The notes under the pieces are model-generated. The model searched no databases. It was not told where the DNA came from and was given only the letters and a program-made list of their open reading frames with translations. A DNA stretch of 64,000 nucleotides from Istiophorus platypterus. Taxonomy: Eukaryota; Chordata; Actinopteri; Istiophoriformes; Istiophoridae. This document shows positions 23,901 to 36,800 of the stretch, piece after piece (position 1 is the stretch's first letter; the number at the start of each line of letters is the position of its first letter). Location: the NCBI GenBank assembly GCA_016859345.1, contig CM029121.1, positions 26,002,675 through 26,066,674 on the forward strand, read 5' to 3'. Both the position numbers and the translations under genes were made by a program.

Positions 23901-26900
23901 GTGGTTAATATACTGAGATGTGATCACCCTGTTAGAGCAGTAGAGCAGGTGACATCGTGTCAGCCTGAATGAATCCAAAGCATTACACTTCTATAAAAAA
24001 AGGAGAACAAAGTAAAGGCATTATTCTGTGTAATATATACTCCTCCAAAATAAAGCGTCACGTTTCTGCCTCCGAGGGGGTTAATCTAATCTCACAACAC
24101 AGTCGTTTGCGCTTATTTCTCCAATTTACTCTGGAGTCGACGAGGCGTCGTCCTCACTCCGTGTTTTCAGTAGCGAGGGAGCGTTTCTAGTTAGCCCGTG
24201 GCTCCTTGACATCCCACGGCTGCCTTATTATTCAGAATTTATATCACCCGCATCTTCCCCGTCAAATATTCACCCACATAAGACTGTTTTTGCCTCCTAA
24301 ACTTTGCCCCCCATCCCCTTTGCAGCATTTCGAGGCACCTTGGGGCTGCCTCTTCGCTTTCTATCCAGGATATGGAGGCTTGCCAAGGAAGGGGATCAAA
24401 GTCAGGGAGATGATGGAGCTTAAAATGCCTGCAGGCCAAAATATTGCCTCCGTTTATTCCTGCTGTGGTTTTTTTAATGCCATTATCATTATTTCCATGG
24501 TTTCTGGCATAATAAAGCAACCGGGATTAGGGATAAGTGCGGGTTTCGGTGTCAGTGGGTGTCGTTTTGGGATTAAAGAAAGGGTGTTCCCGAGAGTGAG
24601 TTGGGATAGTGTGTGTTGTGAAGCCAAGGAGGGGTTGCTGGGTAATATGAGGATGAATGTACTGTACAAGTGGGCAAGTTAATAGAGAAGAGACCAGCTG
24701 GTGTCTAGGCCAAGGGCGCACAAAGACACGAAGAGATCCACGCTACGGGGGTTGTGTGCCAAAGTTCCACTGTGTGTGTGTGTGTGTGTATGCTCCAGTT
24801 GTTGTTATTATTCCAGCTCCTTGGTCGGTCTCCAGATCCCACCTGCTGAGAATCCCTAGAAAGATATGAAGAATCAACCGTGGGAGATGAGAGGCCCTTG
24901 TATCAGAGCAAAGCAAAGGCTTGTTCCAAGATAATGACGTGTCGTCGACTGTGATTGAGACGTGTTTAGAAAGAACACACACACACAGACACAGGCAGAA
25001 ACATACACACCAGCGACTGTCAGCCATTTCTCTGTTCTTGATATTTTTAGAAGGTGAAACGAGAAAGCATATGGCAGATTCCCCTGATATATCACTTAAA
25101 CGATTAATCAGTTATCAGAAACTGTTACAGATTCAGTTTCTGTCGATGGACTCATCAGTTTCAAACGTAGTGTAATGGCAAATATAAGAAAACCGAGTAA
25201 TCCCTTGTGAACTGAACCAAGGGCAAGGGACAGTGTTTCTAATCCACCTGTGTCTTGTTAAAAAACAGGTAGGCAAAAAACAGGCATTCAGCAGTGGAAA
25301 TTACAACAATTTGCCCCTTGTATAAACCCAGTTTTAAAAAAATGTTTGGGGCCAGACTGCCAGTCCCAAGCACGTGATGATACAATTGACCGGCGTTAAC
25401 CCAGTAAGACTGCGTATCAAAGTTTGTCCAATCGGGTCCAGCCACTGAAAGTTGTGAGTCAGTCAACGCGATTTCCCTTGCGCAGGCTCTTTTTTCTTTT
25501 CTTTTTTTTGCTCTAGCTCGGCCCTTCGTGCTGCATGGCGTCAGACACTAGGTCCCGGGAGCCGATGAACGGCAGACAACACTTAACCTTGGAGCCTGGC
25601 GTTCAAATTGCCGCTCCGAGGTGATTACCTCTGCGGCGGGGGTTATAATTCGTCTGGCTGGTTCATCCTCAATAGACCTAATTTGCACTTGGTTTTGAAG
25701 ATTATTTTGGGCTGGATTTTTTGTCAGAAAGCAACCCAACTCATACCGTTTGTCATTCGTTTTGCTCTGTCTCTGAATTTCCTCCTTAGATTCCTTTTGT
25801 GGTATATCAGTGTGGTTAAAAACAGCTTGCAAAGCATAAAACACTTCCCCTTTCTAATAGGTTTTGTGGTGTCACCGCTTGCTGTACCATCTTGCCATCC
25901 GACAGCATTACCGCAGCACTGGAGTAAGAGTCATTTCCCTTGGTTCATCACCTTAAAAGGCAACCAGGAAGGAAAAAAAAATTTTCGACCCCACATTACC
26001 GATGAAATTTACATCAAGGGTGACTATATACAAATAGGGGTTGTGGTTTTAACATGGAAATAAACAGAAGTTAATGTCAGCAAATAGGCATTTTTATCCT
26101 GTATTGTCAAAGCACGATGTTTGCTCTCGTCTCACCACATTGGCAGAACGAACTGATTTCGTGATTTCGTGTACTTGAGGAGAAGAGGAAGTGTTTCTCC
26201 GGTTTTCAACAGGCTTTTGACCGTCGGCGTCTCGTCGATAATCTGATAACGGGGTCGTCCTCTCTCCTCTCAGCGGTCGTGGACTCGTTTGAGCCATAGT
26301 CGCACTTGCCCGGTCTCATCCACTTTTCCCCGCCACGCGCCTATAAAATTGGTTTAAACAGTGAGGCCTCGCCGTCGAGGCGTGGTCATAAAAAAAAACA
26401 TCCCTGTCCCTTTTTCTCTGCTGTCTTTATCGGCCTCTCCCTTGTTGTGGGCTTTATGCAATTGGCTCTGCATGTTCACACAGTTGCCCCCGGGGGGGGG
26501 ATCAAAATATTTGTCGTCAGCATTATTAAAGCCATTGCCTCTAATCTTTTTTTGTCCAGACTTTTGATCCTTGTCATAAAATATCGTAACATTGCCTGAC
26601 TGTCTCAAGGCAGGTGGACTGGAAACTAAATGTCCCATGGATGTGACTTTTAGCCTTGTAATAGACTGGCAGCCAGTTAGGGGGGTGTACCCTGCCTGTT
26701 GCCAAAGGCATGCTGGGCAAGGCACGAGCGGCCCCCCTCCCCCTGTGACCCCGAATAGGAGAAGCGGATCAGAAACATGGATCTATGGCTATCATTTCAC
26801 TATTACATTACACCAAAACAGCAAGACAAGACACAGAAAAAAACAAAACAATGAAAAGCATATTGTAATGTTGTTACTGCTGATGATGTGACTGCGCATC

Positions 26901-27800
26901 CTCCGTCCGACATCGATTACGACGGTCCCGCTGAACCAAAGCTCTATTAATAGACTTTATTGAAACCAGACCGGGGCATAGAGGGGGTTCAGTTCGGTGG
27001 CAGATGCTCGGACTATGCGAAATGCGAGTTTAGAGGGAGGCCAGTTTATCTTATTGCCCACGCACTCTTATAAGTGGACACATGATCGTGGAAAGAACAA
27101 ACTATCAATCATTTGATCTATGAAATACCCTGATATTTAAAGGTTCTGTAAAAGATCCATATTCAGTGTGGACAGGAGACCGGAGCAGAGGGAAAAGAGC
27201 TTTGCGATCTTGAATGTTTCAGTGATGTTCACATGGTGGGAGATGGAAGTGTGTGCGTACAGGTAGGCTGATCGTTACAACAAAACGACGGAGGCACAGC
27301 TTGACTTGAACTCACCGGACGGCAGAAATTTTATTTTCTGGGTTAAAAATGACACAGACTCCGGGTCATCAGGGCCTGTTCTGGGAAGCATCCGAACGAA
27401 ACCCGGAGAAGAACTTTTTTCATCGGTCAGGGTTGGGGGGGTGGCGGTAGCTCTCTGCCATTAGGAAGTCTGTTTACACTGCCACAGTCAGATGTTACGA
27501 GGAAGACCCAATGCAAATTACTCCTACCGCTGGAGTTTCCAGCCGTAAACACATCTTAGCACAAGTGGGTCATGATGACAAAAGATTAGACAACTGATAA
27601 ACTTTGATCTCAAACATTTTACTCACGAACACACACACACACACACTCTTATGCTCCTCCCCGAGCGCCTTCCGCTCTCTCAGCATCGCTCATTAGCAAG
27701 AATCAATCTGCAGCTTTGCGCGAGTGCTGGAGCACTTGTGTACACACACACTGCTAATAGGGGCCCGGGAGACAGAGACACACAAACATACACAAATGCA

Positions 27801-27881
<81 letters not shown>

Positions 27882-30800
27882 TGTTGCCTGATACACCAGC
27901 TTGCGAGACCAAAGGGGGGGAACCTGGCCGTGGTGCTCAATCCTGCCAGTGATAGAGAGATGCAGAGGTAGGGCAAGTAGAGAGAGAGAGAGAGAGCGAG
28001 AGAGAGTGTATTGGAGTCATCAGCACATTTTTATGTCCTTATATGGTCGTAAACCATGCGGGGAGGAGGGAGGGGCCGCCAGCTTACTGTCAGTTTGACA
28101 TGTGACCTGGAAACAGGAAGTGTTGTGGTGCAGAAGAGAAGTGAGGAAGAGGAAAAATGACTGCTCAGATGTGCCGTAGACTGAGAGAGACACCGAACGG
28201 CCTCGCTCCACCCTCCAGGCCGGTGACACAGTAACAGTACACCCCCTGTTGGCCACAGCACATCGATACATATAAATATATGTATATATTCAGTGTTTAC
28301 ATTGTGAATTTCAGGCATTAAATTGGTGTGTTTACATTGTGAATTTCAGGCATTAAATTGGTGCGTTTACAGTAAGGGCAGAACTGGTTTAGGCTAAATC
28401 CTCAGCAGGCTTAAGAAGGACTTGGTGGAGGAAGTATTCAGATCCTTTACTGAAGTAAATGGTATCAGTACCATGGGGGGGGGGTAATAATCTTTAAAAG
28501 TACAAAAGTATTAACAGCAAAATAAAATTTAAGTATGCATACAGTTATGTATCATTGTTGTTTCCCTCTTAACTGAAAAAAACATCTATTTTTTTTTTTT
28601 TAGCCAGTTTCAGTCAGAAATCAATTTTTTTAGATTATTTTGTTTTTAAATTAAAGAAATGAGCGTTAGAATCTCTAAAGAAGAAAGAATAATGAAATTG
28701 CCAGTTCACAATCAGGAAAAATGTCACCTTGTTCTAGAAAACTCCTAAAACCGTTAAAGGCTTTTAAAACTCAACAACAAACACAAATTACTTGATGAGG
28801 TGAAGACTTTTTGCAGTTTATGCAAAATGGAAACTGTTAATGTACAAAGAAATTTGAGCAATCAGATAAATATAGAGTAAAAAAATTAAAAAGTAAAAGA
28901 TTTCTCTCAAATGTTGTGGAGTAGAAGTATAAAGTGCAAATACTCGAAGTACAAATACCTCAAACTGCAATAGAGTACAGTACTTGGGTAAATGTACTAG
29001 TAACTTTCCACCACCACTATTTACTTAAAAAAAAAGGCTGTTGTGATTTAACAGACAATTAGTTTCATTTGTCTATTGCAAATTATTAAGGGAAAGGAAA
29101 AATACACGACAGTATTTTAAATGTAGTATTGTTACATTTTTCAAAAATACGTTCTGGGTAAATTTCTGGAAGAAAGATTCAGAGATGTGTGTCAAACCCA
29201 CTATTTAGACCAGTTTAGATTGTCTTTGTGAAGTGTGTGTCGGAGCAGGGGTCGTCTATGGAGGGAGGAGGGGCTCCGTATCACTGTGAATTTTCGTTTG
29301 GATGTACTATTTGCTTTTCAGCGTGACTGAACAGACCTGTAGGCCCCACCCCAATGTAATATTAATACATCCATCTTAAAAATTCATCACAGGGAAATGT
29401 TGAGCCTCGGGTTTCAGACAGCGTCAGTCGGAAGAAGATTCGTCATGTCTGGAGTTAATGCTTGTTTCATGAATGACGAGTGGCCTCCGTTCTCAGCCTG
29501 TGTCTTTTTGTCTTTGTTTTGCAGGTACGCATAGCAGCTAACTTCGTCATCCACGCCCCCCCAGGAGAGTTCAACGAAGTTTTCAACGGTCAGTTCTCTT
29601 CTGCTTCTCTTACTCTGCTCTATGTGTGTTTCAAACATATTGGGTGTTGTGTTATCGCTTGTTTGGCTCTGTCTGAATGTCATGTGCGTTTTGGCAGCAG
29701 CGTTTGACCTGTCTGGAGCAGATTCTAATTGACGGACATTGTGCGACTGTTTCATTTCTTCCTGGAGGATCACAGGAGTATTTGCATGTACTTGAACATT
29801 ACTTATTGTGGATATCTTCTGTTTTGTCACTTAGAAAGTGCCCATTTTCAAACCTCTAGAAAATACTGTGGAGAAGCTGGTTTGTCTTAGTCTATGCAAA
29901 CACTGCAGAAGACAAACTTGCACCCAGAATATTTGCAATAAGCTAATATCGGCTGAAACCCTGGCCCAGTTTCTGGCAATTTGTCTACATGAATATCAAG
30001 TTTTCCCACCCTCGGATATGTTTGGAAATGCAGACGTTGCCACAGCCTCTCGACTGGGGAACGTGTGACGTGAGCACAGACCCTTGTTAACCTGACGTCG
30101 CTCTACACACTGTTCTGTCGCAGAGCGGAGTATCGGGAGGTAATTAATGTGTCGGCGGCACGTTTAACAGCCTGACACCGGAGCGGCTCAGCTAATCAGA
30201 GAAATAGGCAGTTGACGCGTCGCACGCCTGTGTGACTGATGACGCCGTCAAACGGCTATGTTCACCCTCAGCTGTGATGACAAGTCAAAACTTTTCACAC
30301 ATGAAGCCGCCGAGCACATTATATGTTTTTTGATAATTAAAAAATCGTTTTGGCTACACCGGTTGTGATGGTGTACTTTAATTTCATAATAATTTTACAA
30401 AACTATATCCGGGAGGATAACATGTGGTGGGGGGGTGAAATAAAACAAGCAATGTTAAGAATCTCTTATTTGGGAAAGCACTGATTTAGGAGAGATGTAC
30501 GGGAAAGTAATGTAATTTTACACCATGCTGCAGCATTACACCCTGTATTCCTGGTCATCATTGCGTCTTATTCAATATGGCCAATGGATGGTGCCAAAGT
30601 CAAAGCTCTTCAAAGTGGCTTTAAAGAAGCAGCTTTCTTATGAAAACAGAAACTGGTTTATAAACTGAGCCGTTTTGAAGCAAAGATGTTTTCAATCTTG
30701 TTCTTGCAGCTGCTACACAAGCATTTTGTTTGTGTGTCATGTTTACCGCCGCTGCCACTGAGAATCCAAGAAAAGGGACTCTGATGTTTTGGCCCTATTG

Positions 30801-33800
30801 TAAACCCCCCCCCCCCTTTCCCCGGCAGCACAAGTGTCGACACCGCGCTGTCGAAGTAGCGCCCCTCGAGAGGAGAGAGTGCGTGCATGTGTTTTGGCAA
30901 CGTTAAGGCCCCCGTCCTGCCGCGATAAATGTCATCACCTCAGAGGAGCGCCAGGGGGCCGTCTGTCTGCTCCTTATCACGGCCTGACAGCCACACACAC
31001 ACATACACACACACACGGGCTGCCGTCGACACCCCCCCCCTTTCATCCCAGTGATTTTTACGGCTGTTTCCACCGGGCTAATTTACCGCGTCTGCTTCAC
31101 TCCCTCGACATAAATGCTGCAAAGACTGACTGCAGGCGGCTTTGTCGTCTTGTGTGTGCGTTGTATGTCATGGCGCTAATCCGCTGTACCCGTCTCCTCT
31201 CTCCTCCTCTCTCCTCCTTTTCCGCCCCTTCTTCCTCTCATGATCTCACCATTTGCCTCCTCAGATGTGCGATTGCTCACAAACAGTAATCTTCTCAGGG
31301 AGTTGCTTGTTTGTTTGCTTTTTAAAGTTAATTAGAATTAAAGAGAATTAATGAGTCTTCAACTGCGGATTTATTACAGCTTTAGTCTACATCCACATTG
31401 CCCAAACACTGTCAGACGATGTCACAAAGACAATAATCTTTAAATACAGCCTTGGACATTACGGTCCTAGTCTGGAATCCTCCACCACAGGAACTAAAGT
31501 CTGCTACAACCGTATTGTCTTCAAATTAAAAGCACATAATCTTTTGCAAGCTTTTAGTTAAAGTAGGTCTTTAATAGGTAACAACAGTTATCTATCTGTA
31601 TCATTACTATTATTATTATTATTATTCTCTTTAATTAATAACAATAATAGTAATACCTCCCTGTCTCATTCACATTTTATTGTAATACCTTTGCCATGTA
31701 TGATCTTTGTCTATAATTTTTCTTCTTATCTTGATGCACCCTGAGGCTGTGCCTGCTGTATGAAATGATCTATTTAAATAAACCTGACTGTTTAAATTAT
31801 GACACGAATTAATGGCTTTTTGTTTTTCCTTTTTTTTCCTTTTCTTTTTTTTTACAGTGCATTTGCACAGTACAACTTGGACCAGTTTACCCCGGTGAAA
31901 ATCGAGGGCTACGAAGAACAGGTGAATTCAGGCCTCGGCTTTCTGACCAAATACGACGGATGGTGGTGGCTTAGATGCTGTAGCGGTGGTTTTGGGTGCC
32001 ATCGCTGGTCCGAACCCGCTGATTATTTCATTTTTAGACGCTGTTCCTGTTGCTCGCTGCGCTCTCGAACTCATTTGCCTCTTTTGTATCTGTTGATTTA
32101 GCTCAAGTCACACCAGCCACCATATATTTGTATTATTGCAATGTCCCATTAACTCTGGGAGACTAGAGGGGTCAAAAAAGGTTTATTTAGCGTGCCCGCT
32201 GTTGCTTCCTCTCTAAAATAACCATTTAAAATGGGAGTATGTAAAAGGTGTAATTATTTAAATGGAGAGTATTAACTGATATACCCAATGGAAAGAAGAG
32301 ACAATAATAGAAACACGATAACCAGCTTTGTAAAGAAGGGGAAGAAAGAAATATATTCGTTTTTTTTTTTATTATTGCACTAATTTCATGGTCTTAAATC
32401 AGAGGAACGGGGGTTGGATGAAAGGATCAAACCGGTGGCAGCGTTCCTCAGGAAACGAGATCACAAGCGGGTCTCTTCTCTATTGTCATTGTGCTTGCTG
32501 CCTCGTGAGCACCCGTGAAGGCTGTTGCCAAGCGAGTGTGGCTGTGTCTCGGCCTTGGTAATGATTGCAGCGTCTTATGTAAAGATGTCATCATGACCCC
32601 CCTGCTCCGCTGTCACGGGAGGAAATTCCCCCATCCAATACCCAGCAGACTGAACTGAGCGCCACAGTGGAAGAAGGTGGACGGAAAGTTCAAGCCTGGT
32701 GCCAGTGTCCCTGTCTGTCTTTTTCCTCTCGAAACCGTTCTTTTGTTTTTTTATCTGTCACTCATTGCATCATTCGGCATCCACAAATTCTCCCGTCTTC
32801 TACCTGTCTTCGTTATTCACTTTTTCTTTTTTCTTTCCTTCTGTCTTTGTTACTTGCCCCCCACCCCAGGTCTTAATAACAGAGCATGGCGACCTCGGGA
32901 ACGGCCGGGTCCTGGACCCCAAGAACAAGATCTCCTTCAAGTTTGACCATCTGAGGAAGGAGGCCAGCGACCCGCGGCCTCATGATGTCGACGGCTCGCT
33001 GGAGGGCTGGAGGAGCGCCGTGGACACAGCCGTCCGGGCCTACGTCAAGGAGCACTATCCCAGCGGCGTCTGCACCGTACGTCCAGGCCTCCTCTGACAA
33101 ACACTTTGTTGCATTGCGATTGCTAAAAGGAACAGTTCACTTCTGCCGTTGTTTTTTATTCACTTCAGCCAGCTGCTCTAAACTTTTATGAATATCAAAC
33201 AAAAGGACCTTTCCTCTCTCCAACAGCCAATCAATGAAATATGATTGTTTAGATTATAAAGTTATTAAATGACCATTACATTTAACTCTAAACAGCCTCT
33301 GCAGTATAACTCAGATGGTCTGTGCCTTAGGACAAAAATAGAAACCTGTTTGAGCTGCATCTTTCTATAAATATATCAGATGTGAAACCGAGGCAGGTGC
33401 AGGTTGTCGAGCACTTTGTTGGTGTATTGCAAAGGTCTCCTGCTTTTCCGGGTCTCCCATCCTTAGTTGCCGTCCAGAAAAACACAGGTTTTAATAAGTG
33501 ACGGCCTGCGCATCGCAGTGTTTGCAGCAGGATTTCATGGCAATAAGCAACAAGTCTGAATGTTTCAATGGGCCCACATTTACTGAGTTGCCACCAAGCA
33601 GTGACCAGTGTTAAGATTAAGACCTTAAATCCTCTCCAGCCCCAGATTAATGTTCTGTGGCTGATCCCAACGACTTGCGTTCCGTTAGCGGAAAGGAGAG
33701 TTCAGCTCTAGAGTTTTGTTGAATATCAAACTAAAGTGTGGGATTGTGATCTGTTTAAAAACATGGTATAAGACTGCTTGACGTTTTGCTTTTGTTTTTG

Positions 33801-36800
33801 ATCCTGGTCTTCATTATCCCCATTCATTCACCTAACGTGCTTGTTCAGATTAGGTAAAAAAAACAACCGGTTTTTTGACCCGTCCGGAACATTACAGGAA
33901 GTAATGGTGGGCCAGTATTTAGATGTTGTTGCAGTTCACTTTATGAAGCTCTTGTTTTGCTTATTATTAATTTATTAATGCAAAGTGAACAATGCAGTTG
34001 TTCTGCAGACATGGCAGTCTTACACTGTGAATTAGTTTCCTGTGGTTTGCCAACATGCTGCATATATTATTATACTTGAGTCTCTGAAGGTCTGCCTGAG
34101 GTTAGTTTTTGTAGCCATTAACCACATACCAACGTGTGATTTGGCTTATTCACATGTACAGAAGTTTAAAAAAAACCCTGTCCATCAGAAAAAAAAGGAA
34201 AAACTGAACGTGTTGCCCCCCCCCCTTTTTTTCCTTGCAGATTTATGGGAAAACCATCGATGGACATCAAACCATCATCGTGTGCATCGAGTGCCATCAG
34301 TTTCAACCAAAAAACTTCTGGTGCGTCTCAGTCCCTCGTCGAACAAACCCCCTTACGTTTCGCACCACTGGACGAGCCTCGTTCAGTTTCAGGATTGAGT
34401 GAGGATGTCCGGATAGTTTTTTTCTTTTCTTTTTTCTTTTTTTTTTGTAACATAAAAGCAAGATTTTCTTTCTTTTCCAGAAAGACCCCAGAGAGCGTGT
34501 AGGATTCCCCGTGATGGTTTTCTGAGTCAAACCTCGATGAAAAGCTTTAAGAAAAAAAAGCCTGAAATGCTGCTCCGATGCGTACGAGGCGCTTCAGCTC
34601 TATTACTCTAATTGGCACTTAACTCCAGAGCACAGGGCCGTCGGCCCCCCTCGTAAGCGTCGCTGAGCTGTTTCTGATCGGGCTAATCTAATTGGATAAG
34701 AACCGCACCAATCCTCTTTCCCTTTTGGGGGGGGGGGGTGTTACCGGGCTGATGGGTCGTTGGGTGTAATGATCCCTGGACTTCTTTTGTTTCAGTAATG
34801 AGGAGTCTGTGGGGGAGATTTGGGTTAAGATTATGAGATAGAGCTACTTATTTACTTTTTCCTCTTCAGTTTTTGATTTTAGGTTTAAAATATGCACTTA
34901 ACTTGATACTTGGATTCAACTAATTTCTGTGATTATATTCTTATAATGGCTTTTCCTGAAACATTAACACCATGTTGACTTAAAAGCGCACTCTGACTTT
35001 TTTTTTTGGGGGGGGTGGAACTGGTCGATTTAGTCCTTATGTCATACATGAAGAAATACAACTTCAATCTCGGGATTAATGAAAATGTTTTGTTCTTGTA
35101 TCAGGTGATGCAAGCAGGCATTTAAGTCTTTGGGCTGATTTATGTGCTTGAGTACAGGGAGGAGATATCCTCTGGGTTATTTGAAGGGGGAAAATTCCCT
35201 TTTTTAAAACTCTGGGCTCACAGCAGCACCACTGTCACATTATGTAATGATGGTCATAGATGAGTCACAGCTGAGGGAAAACCCAACATCAAGGTGTTGG
35301 GCAAGGGTTCGATCAAACTCCACAGCAGGGATGAAATAGCTCTTCATGTCAAGGTTTCAGTGGCAGTAGTGGAGAACACGTGTGTCTGAGAATCTCCCGT
35401 AGGTGTCGAGTTGGGCTGAGATCTAATGACTGTGAAGGCCTCAACTGCAGATATGCACCATTTTCATATTAATTAGAAACATTCAGTGATACATCAAGGA
35501 ATAGTTAGAATTAATATCAAATCTGGAACTTTCTAATTTCCCAATTTCGTTAATATGATAACTGACGATGTTGAACATATCAGAATACATGATGTGAAAT
35601 AAGGAAACCCAACTGAGAAGAAACTGCACTGCTTCTTATCTCCCTTTGGATGTTTTACAAAACTCCAGATAACGTCCAGCTTCTAGATCCTCTGTCCCCT
35701 CAGTTTCCTGATCAGTTTGGTCTCGTGTGACGGCACAGCCCTGTAAAGTGCGGAGCACTGTGGGAGTTTCTGGCCCTCTTCCCCCAGTTTGTGTGCAATG
35801 TTGCCGTGAGGCGTGCTCTCCAGAGATATAATGTGTGACTGAAGCCTGGTTTTCCTCCTCCTCTTTGTGCAGGAATGGACGCTGGAGGTCAGAATGGAAA
35901 TTCACCATCTCCCCCTCCACCACTCAAGTGGCTGGAATCATGAAAATCCAGGTATCGTATAATTAAATATTCAACCGCGTGAGGAGATAAATGTGTTTGT
36001 CATGGCGTGTGAGCATATGTCCTGTATTTAATTATTTGTCTGCAGACTTTGGACAAATCCAGTACATAAATGTTGTTTTTTTCCACACTCACGTCACATT
36101 TTTCTACTTGCACAACAACAAGACTTTTTTTTCTTCAGGCTGTGATGTGGATATTATGTCCTTCATTATTTTCTGGGTTGTTTTCGAGAGACACAACCCA
36201 CAGCTCACATTGTTCCTGTTTTTCTACAATTTATATCACATGGAGATACAGAATCAATTATGGGCACCAGATGAACCAAACCTGAACTTTTCCATCTCTC
36301 CAGGTTCATTATTACGAGGATGGAAACGTCCAGCTGGTGAGCCACAAAGAGGTCCAGGAGTCCATGTCAGTTTCGGTGAGTAAAGCTCAACTACTGAAAT
36401 AGAAGCTACAGCAGTCAGCAAATTCCATTTAAGCTGTTCAAATCAATTCAGATCTAACTGATGGCATCTCATGTATTGAGCATATTCGTGTCATTATTCC
36501 ACTTAAATCAAGTCATGAAAACATGACTTTCTTTTTTGTAAAACCAGCTGACAGTTGCCTGGGGATTTTTCTTTTCCTCTCTCATAATTGCTTCCATTGT
36601 GGAGTTTTTAGTTTTTAGTTTTAGTGTTCTCTGAAGTTTTTTAGGTGCAGCATCACCCAGTCGTTTTGTTTTTATGCCATTTTTTTTCTTCTCCCATCTT
36701 CCCTTGGAAAATTACTTACACATGTCTTCCTGTCATCTTTCAGAACGAGGCTTCAACTGCAAAGGAGTTTGTTAAGATCATGGAGGCTGCAGAGAACGAC

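Larger units (their letters stand above)
17962..29524 (+). other. capza2: capza2 intron 1 (11.6 kb)
   Basis: The largest intron. It holds T and A runs, (GA)n at 20576-20600, a (TGCA)n patch near 19393-19410, a SINE-like segment near 23400, an L2/SINE-type tail near 26700, (CA)n at 27803-27877, a 35-bp direct repeat at 28293 and a MITE at 28421-29018. A 158-codon open frame at 24206-24682 resembles no protein I know. Confidence 0.85.

Noticed and set aside
24206..24682. 158-codon open frame in capza2 intron 1
   Set aside because: No recognisable domain, ordinary intronic composition and no splice or start context. It could reflect chance or a conserved non-coding stretch, but not a supported gene.
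31799..32101. 100-codon open frame containing AFAQYNLDQFTPVKIEGYEEQ
   Set aside because: It is capza2 exon 4 read through into both flanking introns; only 31858-31921 is coding.
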